DNA from: an uncultured candidate division WWE3 bacterium
GTDB taxonomy: Bacteria > Patescibacteriota > WWE3 > UBA101185 > UBA10185
Length of the DNA: 64,000 nucleotides
Reading direction: 5' to 3'
Assembly: GCA_938004185.1 (NCBI GenBank)
Contig: CALKWN010000065.1
Coordinates: 496,001 to 560,000, forward strand
How positions within the stretch are numbered: position 1 is the stretch's first letter; each line of letters starts with the position of its first letter. The notes under the pieces were generated by a model. That model was not told where the DNA came from, ran no database searches, and saw nothing but the letters and a program-made list of their open reading frames with translations. The translations under genes were made by a program, and so were the position numbers. This document shows, one piece after another, positions 17,352-26,986 of this stretch.

Positions 17352-18821
17352 TTAGATTTTAAGGGCAGTATTAAGACGTTTCAGTACAGCTTCCCTTCCG
17401 AGAATGCCTAAGATATCAAATATCTGGGGCGTTGCCGTTTCTCCCGTCAAAGCAATTCTTAAAGTCATGAATGCTTCTTTGGGTTTGTAACCTTTTTCCT
17501 CAATAAAAGAATGTGCCGAGGTGTCGCAATTCTGCACATCCCATTTTTCCAAATCCGAAAACATTTTGTAAAAACCTTCCAGTATTTCGTGGCCGCGTTC
17601 CGCCGAGGACACGTAAGAATATAAACTGTCCTTTACAATTTCAGGATCTTCGAAAAAATAATGTGAAAGGCTGTTGTACTCACTTAACAATTTTATTCTG
17701 TCTTTTATCAAATCCAAAACCGAGTAAATTAATTTTGTATCAGCATCTTTTCCGTGCAGGTATAAATCGAATTTTCCGGACCATTTTTTAAGCTCATCCC
17801 ATAATTTTGGTGATTCCATGTTTCTTATATATAAACCGTTTAACCAAAGGAGTTTTTGTCTGTCAAAAGCTACTAGGTCAGTTGCCTGAATGCGCTCTAA
17901 AGAAAAATCTTTAATAAATTCTTCCATCGAATAAACTTCTTTTTCCGTTCCCGGATTCCATCCTAAAAACATTAAAAAATTGTTTAGGACGGTTGGAAGA
18001 TATCCTTCCTCCAAAAATTCTATTACCGCGACCGAGCCGTATCTTTTTGAAAGCTTTCTTGTGCCTTCCACTTCTTTCAGGTTAGGAAGGTGAGCAAAAT
18101 GAGGCGGTTCCCATCCGAAAAATTTGTAAAGCAAAACGTGTTTGGGAGTGGATGGGACCCAGTCGTTTCCCCTCATAACGTGAGTTATTTCCATAAGGTG
18201 GTCGTCGACTACGACACCGAGGTGGTATGTAGGAAAACCGTCGGCTTTTAACAAAACCTGATCGTCTAATGTATTTGTATTAATGGTAATTTTTCCGAGT
18301 ATTAAATCGTCAAAAGAAATATCTTCATTATCGGGCATTTTCATTCTTATCACGTAGGGTGTTCCGCTCTTAAGCTTTTCTTCAACATCCTTGCTGCTGA
18401 GATTCAGACAGTGACGGTCGTATTTTGTTGTTGGACTTCCGGAAGCTTTTTGATCTTCTCTCAATTTTTCCAAGCGCTCTTCGGTGCAAAAACAATAGTA
18501 CGCGTGTCCTTTTTCAACCAGTTCGTGGGCATATTTTTTATATATCTCGAGTCTTTCGGATTGGACATAGGGAGCAAATTTTCCGCCGATGCCAGGTCCT
18601 TCATCCCACTCGAAGCCTAAGGATTTTATTACGTCCTGAATTCTTTCGACAGCTCCCGGGACGTAGCGGGTTCGATCGGTGTCTTCAATTCTTAAAATAA
18701 ATTTTCCTTTGTGCTGACGGGCGAAAGCATAGTTGTACATTAGGGTTCGAATATGACCTACGTGGTACTCACCGGTCGGACTTGGAGCTATTCTGGTCCT
18801 TACTTCTTTACTTGACCTCAT
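17352..18821 (-). CDS. gltX: Glutamyl-tRNA synthetase
   Basis: 489 aa using the ATG at 18821, which gives the expected N-terminus (VRTRIAPSPTGEYHVGHIRTL). Class I motifs are HVGH and KLSKR, and the zinc-like CFCTEERL region is partly present. It charges tRNA-Glu; because tRNA-Gln occurs in this window and no GlnRS is seen, it may be non-discriminating and rely on GatCAB, which is inference. A TAAAAT box lies 7 nt before the ATG, divergent from the next gene. Confidence 0.95.
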   Translation of the reverse strand: MRSSKEVRTRIAPSPTGEYHVGHIRTLMYNYAFARQHKGKFILRIEDTDRTRYVPGAVERIQDVIKSLGFEWDEGPGIGGKFAPYVQSERLEIYKKYAHELVEKGHAYYCFCTEERLEKLREDQKASGSPTTKYDRHCLNLSSKDVEEKLKSGTPYVIRMKMPDNEDISFDDLILGKITINTNTLDDQVLLKADGFPTYHLGVVVDDHLMEITHVMRGNDWVPSTPKHVLLYKFFGWEPPHFAHLPNLKEVEGTRKLSKRYGSVAVIEFLEEGYLPTVLNNFLMFLGWNPGTEKEVYSMEEFIKDFSLERIQATDLVAFDRQKLLWLNGLYIRNMESPKLWDELKKWSGKFDLYLHGKDADTKLIYSVLDLIKDRIKLLSEYNSLSHYFFEDPEIVKDSLYSYVSSAERGHEILEGFYKMFSDLEKWDVQNCDTSAHSFIEEKGYKPKEAFMTLRIALTGETATPQIFDILGILGREAVLKRLNTALKI

Positions 18822-18865
18822 GATTGGGATTTTAACACACACGATATTGTTATAATATATAGGAG

Positions 18866-20038
18866 ATGAATTTAACACAAACTGCCGCTTTCTTTAAACG
18901 CTGGTCAAAAATAGTTTTGCTTATACTCGGAGTTTATTACGGATGGATGTTTTTCGGCGGTCCCGGCATACAGTACCTTATAAAACTGTTTTATGTGACT
19001 AAAGAGCCTCCTAATCCAATATACGGAAATCTGGACCCTCTGGAATTTATAAATAAAGAGGTCACCGGAGACCAGGTATACAAGCTAAATACTAAAAACG
19101 GTAAACTTCCCGGAAAATTCCCCTATAAGATTGAGGTTTATAAGTACAAACCCGTTTCCTTCTCATATTTGGCAGGAGAAAATGCCGAAAAGGACGCGTT
19201 GTTCATGGGGTATGACCAGGAAGATCTTATTACCGACCTGAAAGGAACAGTCTACAGATGGCGAAGAACGGACACGAGCAGCTTTCTGGAAATTGACATA
19301 CATTCAAGAAGGTTTTACGCCGATTCCGACATTGCAAAGAACACTTCCTTTGTGCAGGTGGGAAGAATGGACGAGCAGTACGCAAAATCAAACGCCATTA
19401 AATTTTTTGAACAACTTTCACGAATGGATGAAACATATGAAAACGGAGACCTCAAAGTAACTTTCGCTTACATAGGAGGAAATAAGCTTTTCGCAACAAC
19501 CGCGTTAAGAGATGTTCAATACGCACGTGTGGATCTATACAGAAAGATAGGCGATTATGTGGTTCTGGGTACTGACCCCAAAGTCGGAAATCTTAATGTG
19601 CTAATGGCCATACCGAAAAATACAAGAGAGCAGCCGATAGTTTATCCCAGAGCTAATGCCGTATATAAAGAAATTGATATTACTTCGACGCCCCAAGCTT
19701 CGTACCCCCTTATAGATATCACAACTGCATGGGAAGCGGTAAAAAACGGAAAAGGTGTAATCACGAGTGCGAGACCTTCAAATTCCTCGGTGTTTGATAA
19801 AGAAAGCACCCCGATAGTTAACGAGATACTAATCGATAATATTTATCTTGCATATTACGAAAGTTCTAAGGAACAAACTTACATTCAACCGATATACGTT
19901 TTTGAAGGAAAATACAAAAGTCTGGGATCGCAGGGCGGGGACATAGCTATCTACCTACCGGCAATCAGCGGAGAATATGTGAAACCCATACCTAAAGACG
20001 AAGCCGTTCCCGTGTCGCAAGCTCCTCAAGATCAATAA
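18866..20038 (+). CDS. Membrane-anchored extracytoplasmic protein, unknown
   Basis: 390 aa. A short cytoplasmic N-terminus, one membrane helix at about 16-32, then a ~340-residue outer domain of mixed alpha/beta character ending in a Pro-rich tail. I recognise no family with confidence; the overall layout is a bitopic envelope protein. TATAAT at 18851-18856 sits 9 nt before the ATG; the AGGAG in between touches the start codon and is too close to act as a Shine-Dalgarno. The 3' end overlaps the convergent carboxypeptidase gene by 7 nt. Confidence 0.7.
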   Translation: MNLTQTAAFFKRWSKIVLLILGVYYGWMFFGGPGIQYLIKLFYVTKEPPNPIYGNLDPLEFINKEVTGDQVYKLNTKNGKLPGKFPYKIEVYKYKPVSFSYLAGENAEKDALFMGYDQEDLITDLKGTVYRWRRTDTSSFLEIDIHSRRFYADSDIAKNTSFVQVGRMDEQYAKSNAIKFFEQLSRMDETYENGDLKVTFAYIGGNKLFATTALRDVQYARVDLYRKIGDYVVLGTDPKVGNLNVLMAIPKNTREQPIVYPRANAVYKEIDITSTPQASYPLIDITTAWEAVKNGKGVITSARPSNSSVFDKESTPIVNEILIDNIYLAYYESSKEQTYIQPIYVFEGKYKSLGSQGGDIAIYLPAISGEYVKPIPKDEAVPVSQAPQDQ

Positions 20039-21045
20039 TCCCGGTCGCCGTCCCACGCATAAACTCTGTTTGACCAGTTTAAAAGACTTAAGGTGTCACC
20101 GAACCTGTCACTAGAACCCATAACAACTATCAGTAATTCTTTTAAATCATCCTTCCACCCGTAAATAAGAACTTCTCCCGCCTCCGCCGTAGTACCCGTC
20201 TTTATTCCGGTAGTACCTTCAAGCTCCCATAAAAGTCTGTTTGTGTTAAATACTTTGGTAGAAAAATCGGATGATAGGGAATTTATTGTGAACTCCCTTG
20301 TCTTTACAATGTTACCGATATCTTCGTTTGAAACAGAAGACATAGCAAGAATATGAAGATCGGAAACCGTTGAAAAATGAACCCCATTATATCCGTCCAA
20401 ACCAATGGGGTTAATAAAATTTGTAGATTTCATGCCCAAAGAGTCTGCTTTAACATTCATTCTTTCCACAAACTCAGAATAGGATATCTTGGCGGTAGCT
20501 AAAGCACAAGCTGCATCGCCGGCCGACCCTATTAACATTGTTTTAATCAAATCATAAGCATAAAATTCTTCATCGGCAGGGAGCCATGCTTTTGTTGAAT
20601 CGATGTTGGTACAAAAATACGGAATTTTAATTTTTTCCTCGGGAGAATAAAGTTCCAAAGATACTAAAGCCGTCATCAATTTTGTGGTAGACGCCGGAGC
20701 TGCTTTTTGATCAGGCACTTTTGAATATAAAACCCTACCTGTTCTTCGATCATAAACACCGGCTGCAGAAGCCGTGATAAAAGGTGCTTCTTCTTTTGAT
20801 ACAATCACCGGATAATTTCTCTCGAATAAATTATTTTCCGGTGTTTTGTAATTTACTGAAGCAATAATTCCCTCAGCTACACCCGAAATATTAAATGAAA
20901 AAATAGCAAATAGAAAAAATGAGTAAATCGAAATTAAAAAATATATAATCGGTCTTAAACCGGTAGCGTAATCAATTCCCCACAAAAAGTAGGTAATCGA
21001 CCTTATAAAGTAGGCTAAATACTTTCTGGTTACCGCGGTAGTCAT
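20032..21045 (-). CDS. D-alanyl-D-alanine carboxypeptidase (PBP5 family)
   Basis: 337 aa. One N-terminal membrane helix (about 32-52), then a serine peptidase S11 domain: SxxK is Ser119-Thr-Thr-Lys122 (APASTTKLMTAL), the SxN-like site lies in SAGDAACALA (about 164-173) with Asp in place of Asn, and KTG is in GIKTGTTAEAG near 280. The C-terminal beta domain of PBP5 is absent. The enzyme trims peptidoglycan stem peptides outside the membrane. It follows aspS by 5 nt. Confidence 0.88.
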   Translation of the reverse strand: MTTAVTRKYLAYFIRSITYFLWGIDYATGLRPIIYFLISIYSFFLFAIFSFNISGVAEGIIASVNYKTPENNLFERNYPVIVSKEEAPFITASAAGVYDRRTGRVLYSKVPDQKAAPASTTKLMTALVSLELYSPEEKIKIPYFCTNIDSTKAWLPADEEFYAYDLIKTMLIGSAGDAACALATAKISYSEFVERMNVKADSLGMKSTNFINPIGLDGYNGVHFSTVSDLHILAMSSVSNEDIGNIVKTREFTINSLSSDFSTKVFNTNRLLWELEGTTGIKTGTTAEAGEVLIYGWKDDLKELLIVVMGSSDRFGDTLSLLNWSNRVYAWDGDRDY

Positions 21046-21050
21046 TGAAT

Positions 21051-22343
21051 TTAGGGCGTCAATCTTTTTACGTCACGGGGGAGGAAAGTTGCCTCTTTCA
21101 AAGAAGGCAAATCCAGCATTTTAGTTATAAGCCTTGCCGGGCCTATTCCAGCTCCACCGTGAGGAGGACAGCCGTACCTGAAGAAATTCAGATAATCTTC
21201 AAGTGTTTTTAAATCCATACCTTTTTCCTGGGCCTGCTTGGTCAAAATGTCGTAACGGTGTTCACGTTGGGCACCCGTTGTTACTTCAACTCCTCTGTAA
21301 AGCAGGTCGTAGCTTTTTGTAATTCCCTCATCACTTTCGCTGCGCATGTGGTAAAAAGGTCTGGCTTCTACAGGGTAGTCGGTTACAAATACAAAATCAG
21401 AACCGTCCTTTTCAAAAAATATTTCTGATAAGGATCGTTCTTCTTCAGGTGACAGATCGTAATTCTTTTCACTCACAATAGCCTTTTCTGCTAGCAACGA
21501 TTTTGACTCTTTTAAAGTTATAGAAGGAAACGGTTTTTCAGGAATTTTGATTTCAAAATCGGTTTTTTCGGATATCTTTTTGAAACCTGATATAAGCATA
21601 TCTTCTTCCATAGACATTATGTCGCGATGATCCTGAATGTAGGATACCTCGAAGTCCCACCCGGTAAATTCAGTTGTATGTCGGGTTGTAAAGGACGGTT
21701 CGGCACGAAAAACGGGTCCGGTCATAAAAACTTTTTCCATACCCGCTGCCATGGCCATCTGCTTATAAAACTGAGGTGATTGGGCAAGATAAGCTTTGCG
21801 TTCAAAATACTTTACCTCAAAAACATCCGCTCCTGTTTCGCTGGCAGTACTCATAAAAGATGGGGAATAAACCTGTATAAAACCGTTTTTCAAAAAATAC
21901 TCACGAAGGCCTTCTTCAAAAGCGGTCCAAATTTGAAATATCCGGCTTTTTGAGGGTTTACGAAGATCCAACCATCTCCAATCAAGACGTTTTGACATTT
22001 CAGTCTCTTCTCCGCCTTTTTCTTCAACAACCGGTATCGGAAGCTCGGGTTCGGCCGCAGATAAAACTGTCATTTTCATAGCCTGAACTTCAAAACCTCC
22101 CGGAGCTTGTTTTTCTTCCTTTACCAAACCGTGAATTTCGAGAACAGACTCCAAAGACAAATCTTTTACCGAATCAAAAACCTCTTTTTCGCTTTTTAAG
22201 ATTACAATCTGCACTATTCCGGATATATCACGCAACTGTAGAAATTTAATTCCTCCCTGGTCTCTTATGGCGTGAATAAAACCGCAGATTTTCACCTGCT
22301 CACCAAGCTTAGATTTTAATTCTTTTATGAGTGTCCTTTCCAT
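21051..22343 (-). CDS. aspS: Aspartyl-tRNA synthetase, short archaeal/eukaryal type
   Basis: 430 aa, compared with about 590 for the usual bacterial enzyme. An OB-fold anticodon domain (1-100) is followed directly by the class II catalytic core (FRAEPSFTTRHTTEFTGWDFE; motif 3 near GIGPARLITKMLDLP) and the typical C-terminus FLPRDVKRLTP. The bacterial GAD insertion is missing. This type is often non-discriminating and also makes Asp-tRNA-Asn, which would then need GatCAB; that is inference. recJ lies 2 nt upstream. Confidence 0.92.
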   Translation of the reverse strand: MERTLIKELKSKLGEQVKICGFIHAIRDQGGIKFLQLRDISGIVQIVILKSEKEVFDSVKDLSLESVLEIHGLVKEEKQAPGGFEVQAMKMTVLSAAEPELPIPVVEEKGGEETEMSKRLDWRWLDLRKPSKSRIFQIWTAFEEGLREYFLKNGFIQVYSPSFMSTASETGADVFEVKYFERKAYLAQSPQFYKQMAMAAGMEKVFMTGPVFRAEPSFTTRHTTEFTGWDFEVSYIQDHRDIMSMEEDMLISGFKKISEKTDFEIKIPEKPFPSITLKESKSLLAEKAIVSEKNYDLSPEEERSLSEIFFEKDGSDFVFVTDYPVEARPFYHMRSESDEGITKSYDLLYRGVEVTTGAQREHRYDILTKQAQEKGMDLKTLEDYLNFFRYGCPPHGGAGIGPARLITKMLDLPSLKEATFLPRDVKRLTP

Positions 22344-22345
22344 AT

Positions 22346-23986
22346 TTAATTCCTTTTAATATCCTTCAAAAATAAATCAACGTAAGTATTACCATTGTAC
22401 TCATTTTTCTTAATAGTATAAACAATATCGACCTTATTACCGAATTTTAATTCAGAGGCTTCTTTATCGGCAGCATTAAAAAATATTCCTTTATAATACT
22501 TACCCGACTCGTAAAACTTAAAAATTAAATGCTGGGAGTCACGGCCTACTTTGGATAAATCCATAATACCGACGTTTTCCGATGCAAAAACCGGCTCTTC
22601 GTTTCCTAGCCCAAAGGGTTTTAATGTATCAAGACGCCCGAGCAAATCAAGCGAAACCTGCTCTAAAGGCATTTTTATATCAACATTTATTGAAGGCACC
22701 AACAACTCCTCGGGAATTTGAGACTGCGCCAACTCTTCAATTTTTTCCTTCAGTTCCGGAATAAGATCTTTATTTATTGTAAAACCTGCCGCCATCGGAT
22801 GCCCGCCCAAACTTTCAAACATATCTTCAAAATTTCTTAAAAAAGAGATTATATCTACACCCTGAACAGAACGAACTGAACCTTTTCCGAAACCGTCGGA
22901 AAGACTTATCACTATTGCAGGTCGAAAATATTTTTGAGATAAACGTGCGGCTACAAGTCCGATAATTCCTTCATGGTAATCTTCGTGAAATGAGATGATT
23001 ATTTTCGGCAGGTTTGTCAGATCTATGCCGGCCGCGAGCTCGTACATTTCTACCGTCTTGTCTTGGCGCTGAAGGTTGATATCATTTAGTTTTGCCGCCA
23101 ATTTCTCGGCGGCCGGCCCGTCCTCCTCCAACAATAAACTCAAAGATTCGGAGGCATCCATTATCCTACCCGAAGAGTTAAGACGCGGTCCGATAATCCA
23201 TCCCAGCTCATAAGTAGTAATTTCACCCTCACCTTTCCCCGCAGCCTTTAACAGTTTCGATATTCCGACCGGAGGATTTTGATTAAATATTTCCAAGCCT
23301 CTTTTTACGAGTGTTCTGTTGAAGCCAAGTAAAGGCTGAAGATCGGTAACGGTAGCTAAAGCCGCCAGAGCTACCATGTGCGGATCTTTCGACCCGAGCG
23401 TTTTTGCCAACAATAAGCCAAGTGTTGCTCCCACAACTTTGTCGTACCATACAACAACGTCGGCAGGAGGAAGCTGGTCGGATTTTTGATGGTGGTCGGT
23501 TAAAACTACCGTGTGGCCTGCGTCTTTTAAAATCTTTATCTCGTCTACGGCGGTGATTCCGCAGTCAACAGTGATTACTAAAATTTTTTCTTCTCCGTCC
23601 AAACTCAAACCGACCTTTTCAAAAACGGCTTTTAGGGAATTTTCAGAAAGTCCGTATCCGTGGTCAAACCTGTTGGGAATAAAATGAAAAACATTTTCAT
23701 AACCCAGTTCTTTATTCAAAGTATTAAATAAGATAGAAGTCGCGCAAATTCCGTCCGCATCATAATCCCCGTGAATCACAATTTTTTTATTATCTTTAAC
23801 GGCGTTACTTACAATTTCCGACGCAGTCTTCAAAGATTCTTTTAGTTCTAAGGGTAATTGCTTAAAAGCTTCGGCAAAAGTCGGGGGATTTAAAAATGCT
23901 ACATCATCAGATACACCACGCAAATCCATAACGGATTTAATAATGTCCTCACCTTCCTTATATTCGTGCTTAACGTTCCATCTCAT
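22346..23986 (-). CDS. recJ: Single-stranded-DNA exonuclease RecJ
   Basis: 546 aa. DHH motifs HGDYDADGICAT (72-83), VDCGI and LTDHHQKSD (about 165-173) are intact, then DHHA1 with GSVRSVQGVDIISFLRNF and GGHPMAAGFTI, and an OB-fold C-terminus. RecJ degrades ssDNA 5'-3' in recombination and repair. It starts 1 nt before the secF stop region and runs into aspS after 2 nt, so the secD-secF-recJ-aspS order is probably one operon. Confidence 0.96.
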   Translation of the reverse strand: MRWNVKHEYKEGEDIIKSVMDLRGVSDDVAFLNPPTFAEAFKQLPLELKESLKTASEIVSNAVKDNKKIVIHGDYDADGICATSILFNTLNKELGYENVFHFIPNRFDHGYGLSENSLKAVFEKVGLSLDGEEKILVITVDCGITAVDEIKILKDAGHTVVLTDHHQKSDQLPPADVVVWYDKVVGATLGLLLAKTLGSKDPHMVALAALATVTDLQPLLGFNRTLVKRGLEIFNQNPPVGISKLLKAAGKGEGEITTYELGWIIGPRLNSSGRIMDASESLSLLLEEDGPAAEKLAAKLNDINLQRQDKTVEMYELAAGIDLTNLPKIIISFHEDYHEGIIGLVAARLSQKYFRPAIVISLSDGFGKGSVRSVQGVDIISFLRNFEDMFESLGGHPMAAGFTINKDLIPELKEKIEELAQSQIPEELLVPSINVDIKMPLEQVSLDLLGRLDTLKPFGLGNEEPVFASENVGIMDLSKVGRDSQHLIFKFYESGKYYKGIFFNAADKEASELKFGNKVDIVYTIKKNEYNGNTYVDLFLKDIKRN

Positions 23987-24889
23987 TTATTTTTTCTTTT
24001 TCTTTGAGGCGTGATTTTCCCACAGCACCAGTACGGGAGAAGCGGTAAATATTGAGGAATATGTACCCGAAATAATACCTACAAGCATCGCCAGTACAAA
24101 CATTCTTATAGTGTCCCCACCCAAAACATATAAAGCTAAAAGTGTAAAAACAACCGTAAGAGACGTAGCTACCGATCTGCTCAAAGTTTCCGCAACCGAA
24201 TAGTTAGTAACATCTTCAAAGCTCATTGTTTTGGGCAACTTACCGAGATTTTCTCTTATTCTGTCAAAAACCACTATCGTGTCGTGAACCGAAAAACCTA
24301 AAACAGTAAGTACAGCGGTGATAAACAACCCGTCTACTTCGACCTGCCAAAAGTAGCCCAAAATAGCGAATAATCCTACTAAAAGAAGCGCATCGTGAAT
24401 CATGGACACAACCGCACTAACACCGAAACGAAAACTTGAATAAGGTTTCGGAACATTTCTAAAAGCAAAAGCGATGTAGAGCATTATACCTACAACCGCC
24501 CAACCCAAAGCCACAAAAGCACTTCTTGTAGTTTCAGCCCCGATAGAAGGACCGACAGTTTCAAAAGAAAGCTGTTTTGAATTTTCAAAAGCACTGTTTA
24601 CCGCTTCTTTTATCTCGTCATTTCTCTCGGCTTCGACCGGCTTTGTTCTCACACTATATTTATTGTCACTTTCAGGAACTACAGTCTCAACTTCGATGCC
24701 TTTTTCAGAATATACATTTTTAAGATCATCCACATTTATTTCTTGGGCAAACTCATACCTGAAGACAGACCCGCCCACAAAATCTATTGACATATTTAGT
24801 CCGTTAAATATAAGCGCGATTATTCCCGGCAATAAAATAATAGCCGAAAATACCAGATAACCTATTTTGTATTTCATTAAATTACGCAT
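23987..24889 (-). CDS. secF: Protein translocase subunit SecF
   Basis: 300 aa, six predicted membrane helices with the first large periplasmic loop after helix 1. Family motifs are MSIDFVGGSVFRYEF and SVHDTIVVFDRIREN. SecF works with SecD to pull preproteins across the membrane with the proton motive force. It follows secD by 23 nt. Confidence 0.96.
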   Translation of the reverse strand: MRNLMKYKIGYLVFSAIILLPGIIALIFNGLNMSIDFVGGSVFRYEFAQEINVDDLKNVYSEKGIEVETVVPESDNKYSVRTKPVEAERNDEIKEAVNSAFENSKQLSFETVGPSIGAETTRSAFVALGWAVVGIMLYIAFAFRNVPKPYSSFRFGVSAVVSMIHDALLLVGLFAILGYFWQVEVDGLFITAVLTVLGFSVHDTIVVFDRIRENLGKLPKTMSFEDVTNYSVAETLSRSVATSLTVVFTLLALYVLGGDTIRMFVLAMLVGIISGTYSSIFTASPVLVLWENHASKKKKK

Positions 24890-24912
24890 TTTTCTTTATT
24901 TACCCCTCTTCA

Positions 24913-26295
24913 TTAACCCTTCTTCACCTTCCCAATATTTGAGGACTCGATAAAAGTTCTGACAACAAAAATTGAAGTAAATAACGATACTGCAATTCCT
25001 ATCGCCAACGTAAGGGCAAAACCTCTTACCGGACCCGAGCCGAATTGAAACAAAATAAACGAAGTAATAAGTGAAGAAATGTTTGAATCCCTTATAGAAT
25101 TCCAGGCGCGGTCAAATCCCAAGTGTACTGCAAGATTCGAAGGCTTTCCCCAATATATTTCTTCCTTAACTCTTTCAAAAACTAGTATATTGGCGTCAGT
25201 TGCCATACCTATTGAAAGAATAAATCCCGCGATTCCCGGCAAAGTTAAAACTACCGGAATTATCTTGAATATGGCTAGAGTTAAAACCGAATAAATAAAC
25301 AGAGCCAAACCGGCAAGAATCCCAAGGCGTCCGTACTTAAATATTAAAAATATTACTACCAGTACCAAACCCACTGCTGCGGCAAAAAAACTTTTCTGAA
25401 TAGACTCGGCTCCGAGTGTTGCTCCTATAGTTTCCTGCTCCAAAACTTTTACGGGAACGGGCAGTGCTCCGGCCCTGATTTGTATACTTAAATTTTTAGC
25501 AGTTTCAAAATCAAAATCCCCGCTTATAACAGGATCGTCGGTTAAACCCTGCGCAAGTTCGGGACTTACTATCGGCATCGACAAAGGAACATCGGTTTCG
25601 TCTAAAAATAAAGCAATTGGTTTGTTTACATTATTTTTTACCAACTCCGAAAACTTGGTTCTCCCTTCATTTGAAAATCTCAATTTTATTTGAGGCTTAC
25701 CCTGATCTTGTAAGTTAGCTTGCTGAGCAACTACTACATCGGCACCTTTTAAATCGGCGCCTGTTATCCCCGTGCTTTCCCACTCACTCGGGTTAGTGTA
25801 GTAATCCAACATTTTTTCTTCGGTCCACTCATTTTCGGGTTTCAATTGTTTAAAGGTCAGTTGGGCTGTCTGCCCAATAAGTTCAACCGCCTCAGTTACA
25901 TTATCAAGCCCCGGTATTTCAACCAGGATTCTGTCCTGCTCACCGCTTTTCATTGTTGCTACATACGGCTCCGTGACACCGAGAAGGTCGACTCTCCTTA
26001 GTATGACGTCTTTTGCGGATTCAAGTGCGTTTGCCCTTTCCGATGCTTCTATTCCGGAAGTATCGGCTTCTAAAACCACTCTGATGCCGCCTTTTAAATC
26101 CAAACCTTTTTTAAATTCGGATAAGTCTTTTGTAATTTTTCCGTCAAAAAGGTTGAGGTTGTAGCCGCCGATCGTTGTTTCCAACCTTATTAAACTGTTA
26201 TTAACATTTATGGAAATTTTCGGAAGCACTATCAATAAAGATAGAGTTGTAAGAGCAGTTATTAAACCTAAGCGTACATACAAATTCCTAAACAT
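24913..26295 (-). CDS. secD: Protein translocase subunit SecD
   Basis: 460 aa. GLDLKGGIRVVLEADT near the N-terminus, the P1 periplasmic domain, and the transmembrane part with LSIGMATDANILVFERVKEE. SecD pairs with SecF in the Sec holotranslocon. A perfect TATAAT (26304-26309) 8 nt before the ATG points to a promoter for secD-secF with a 5' leader of only about 2 nt. Confidence 0.96.
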   Translation of the reverse strand: MFRNLYVRLGLITALTTLSLLIVLPKISINVNNSLIRLETTIGGYNLNLFDGKITKDLSEFKKGLDLKGGIRVVLEADTSGIEASERANALESAKDVILRRVDLLGVTEPYVATMKSGEQDRILVEIPGLDNVTEAVELIGQTAQLTFKQLKPENEWTEEKMLDYYTNPSEWESTGITGADLKGADVVVAQQANLQDQGKPQIKLRFSNEGRTKFSELVKNNVNKPIALFLDETDVPLSMPIVSPELAQGLTDDPVISGDFDFETAKNLSIQIRAGALPVPVKVLEQETIGATLGAESIQKSFFAAAVGLVLVVIFLIFKYGRLGILAGLALFIYSVLTLAIFKIIPVVLTLPGIAGFILSIGMATDANILVFERVKEEIYWGKPSNLAVHLGFDRAWNSIRDSNISSLITSFILFQFGSGPVRGFALTLAIGIAVSLFTSIFVVRTFIESSNIGKVKKG

Positions 26296-26313
26296 ACTAA
26301 GTGATTATATATT

Positions 26314-26910
26314 TTATGACTGGTGGGTGGCAATCACTGAAGCAAATTCTTCTTCATCGCCGATAAGCATAGCGCGACTTTGAGAAAGTATCTTCATTAC
26401 AAACTGGTCAAATGTCCTTTTTCTATAATTAAATTCTTCTTCGTCCATTACGGAATAGTTGATTTCTCTGCCGGTAACTGATTCGTTTTCTTTAATGATT
26501 TTGTCGAGCTCCGGCTGATCTACCGTTCCAACTATAAACAAATCAACATCCAGCGCGGTAGACTGTCTTCCTCTTAAATAAGCTCTGGAAAGAACTGCGT
26601 ATGCAATATTTCCTAGTTTCTTTTGTTTCTTAATTATTTCAGATCCTATACCGTCATCTTTAGAAAATATAGAAACAAGATCAGGAAAAAAAGGGTGCAT
26701 AACATCTACCGTATAAAATATTTTATTTGAGCTTTGTCTTCGCGAGAGAAGATTAATTGAAATGAGATTATCCAACTCTCTTCTCACGGCATTTATTTCA
26801 GCTTTAACTGCGCGAACAATAGCGCGCACATGAAAAGACTTAGTGGGATTAAGCAAAAACAATCTTAGGATTTTAACCCTAACTTCCGAAACAAATAAAT
26901 TTTTTAACAT
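26314..26910 (-). CDS. Winged-helix protein with degenerate nucleotidyltransferase domain
   Basis: 198 aa. Residues 1-75 resemble a winged-helix DNA-binding domain (SEVRVKILRLFLLNPTKSFHVR; recognition helix AVRRELDNLISINLL). Residues 100-170 resemble a minimal nucleotidyltransferase: the acidic DVDLFIVG (121-128) is kept, but the preceding Gly-Ser motif is lost (SRAYLRGRQS). Such fusions are widespread in CPR and archaea and are presumed regulators. Target unknown. It precedes secD by 18 nt. Confidence 0.65.
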   Translation of the reverse strand: MLKNLFVSEVRVKILRLFLLNPTKSFHVRAIVRAVKAEINAVRRELDNLISINLLSRRQSSNKIFYTVDVMHPFFPDLVSIFSKDDGIGSEIIKKQKKLGNIAYAVLSRAYLRGRQSTALDVDLFIVGTVDQPELDKIIKENESVTGREINYSVMDEEEFNYRKRTFDQFVMKILSQSRAMLIGDEEEFASVIATHQS

Positions 26911-26986
26911 ATTTTGACCCTTTTTCCGGGCAGAAAGCTATTTCGGCAAACACGCCTTGTGGCGGATTCACCCGAGCAAGCTTTAC

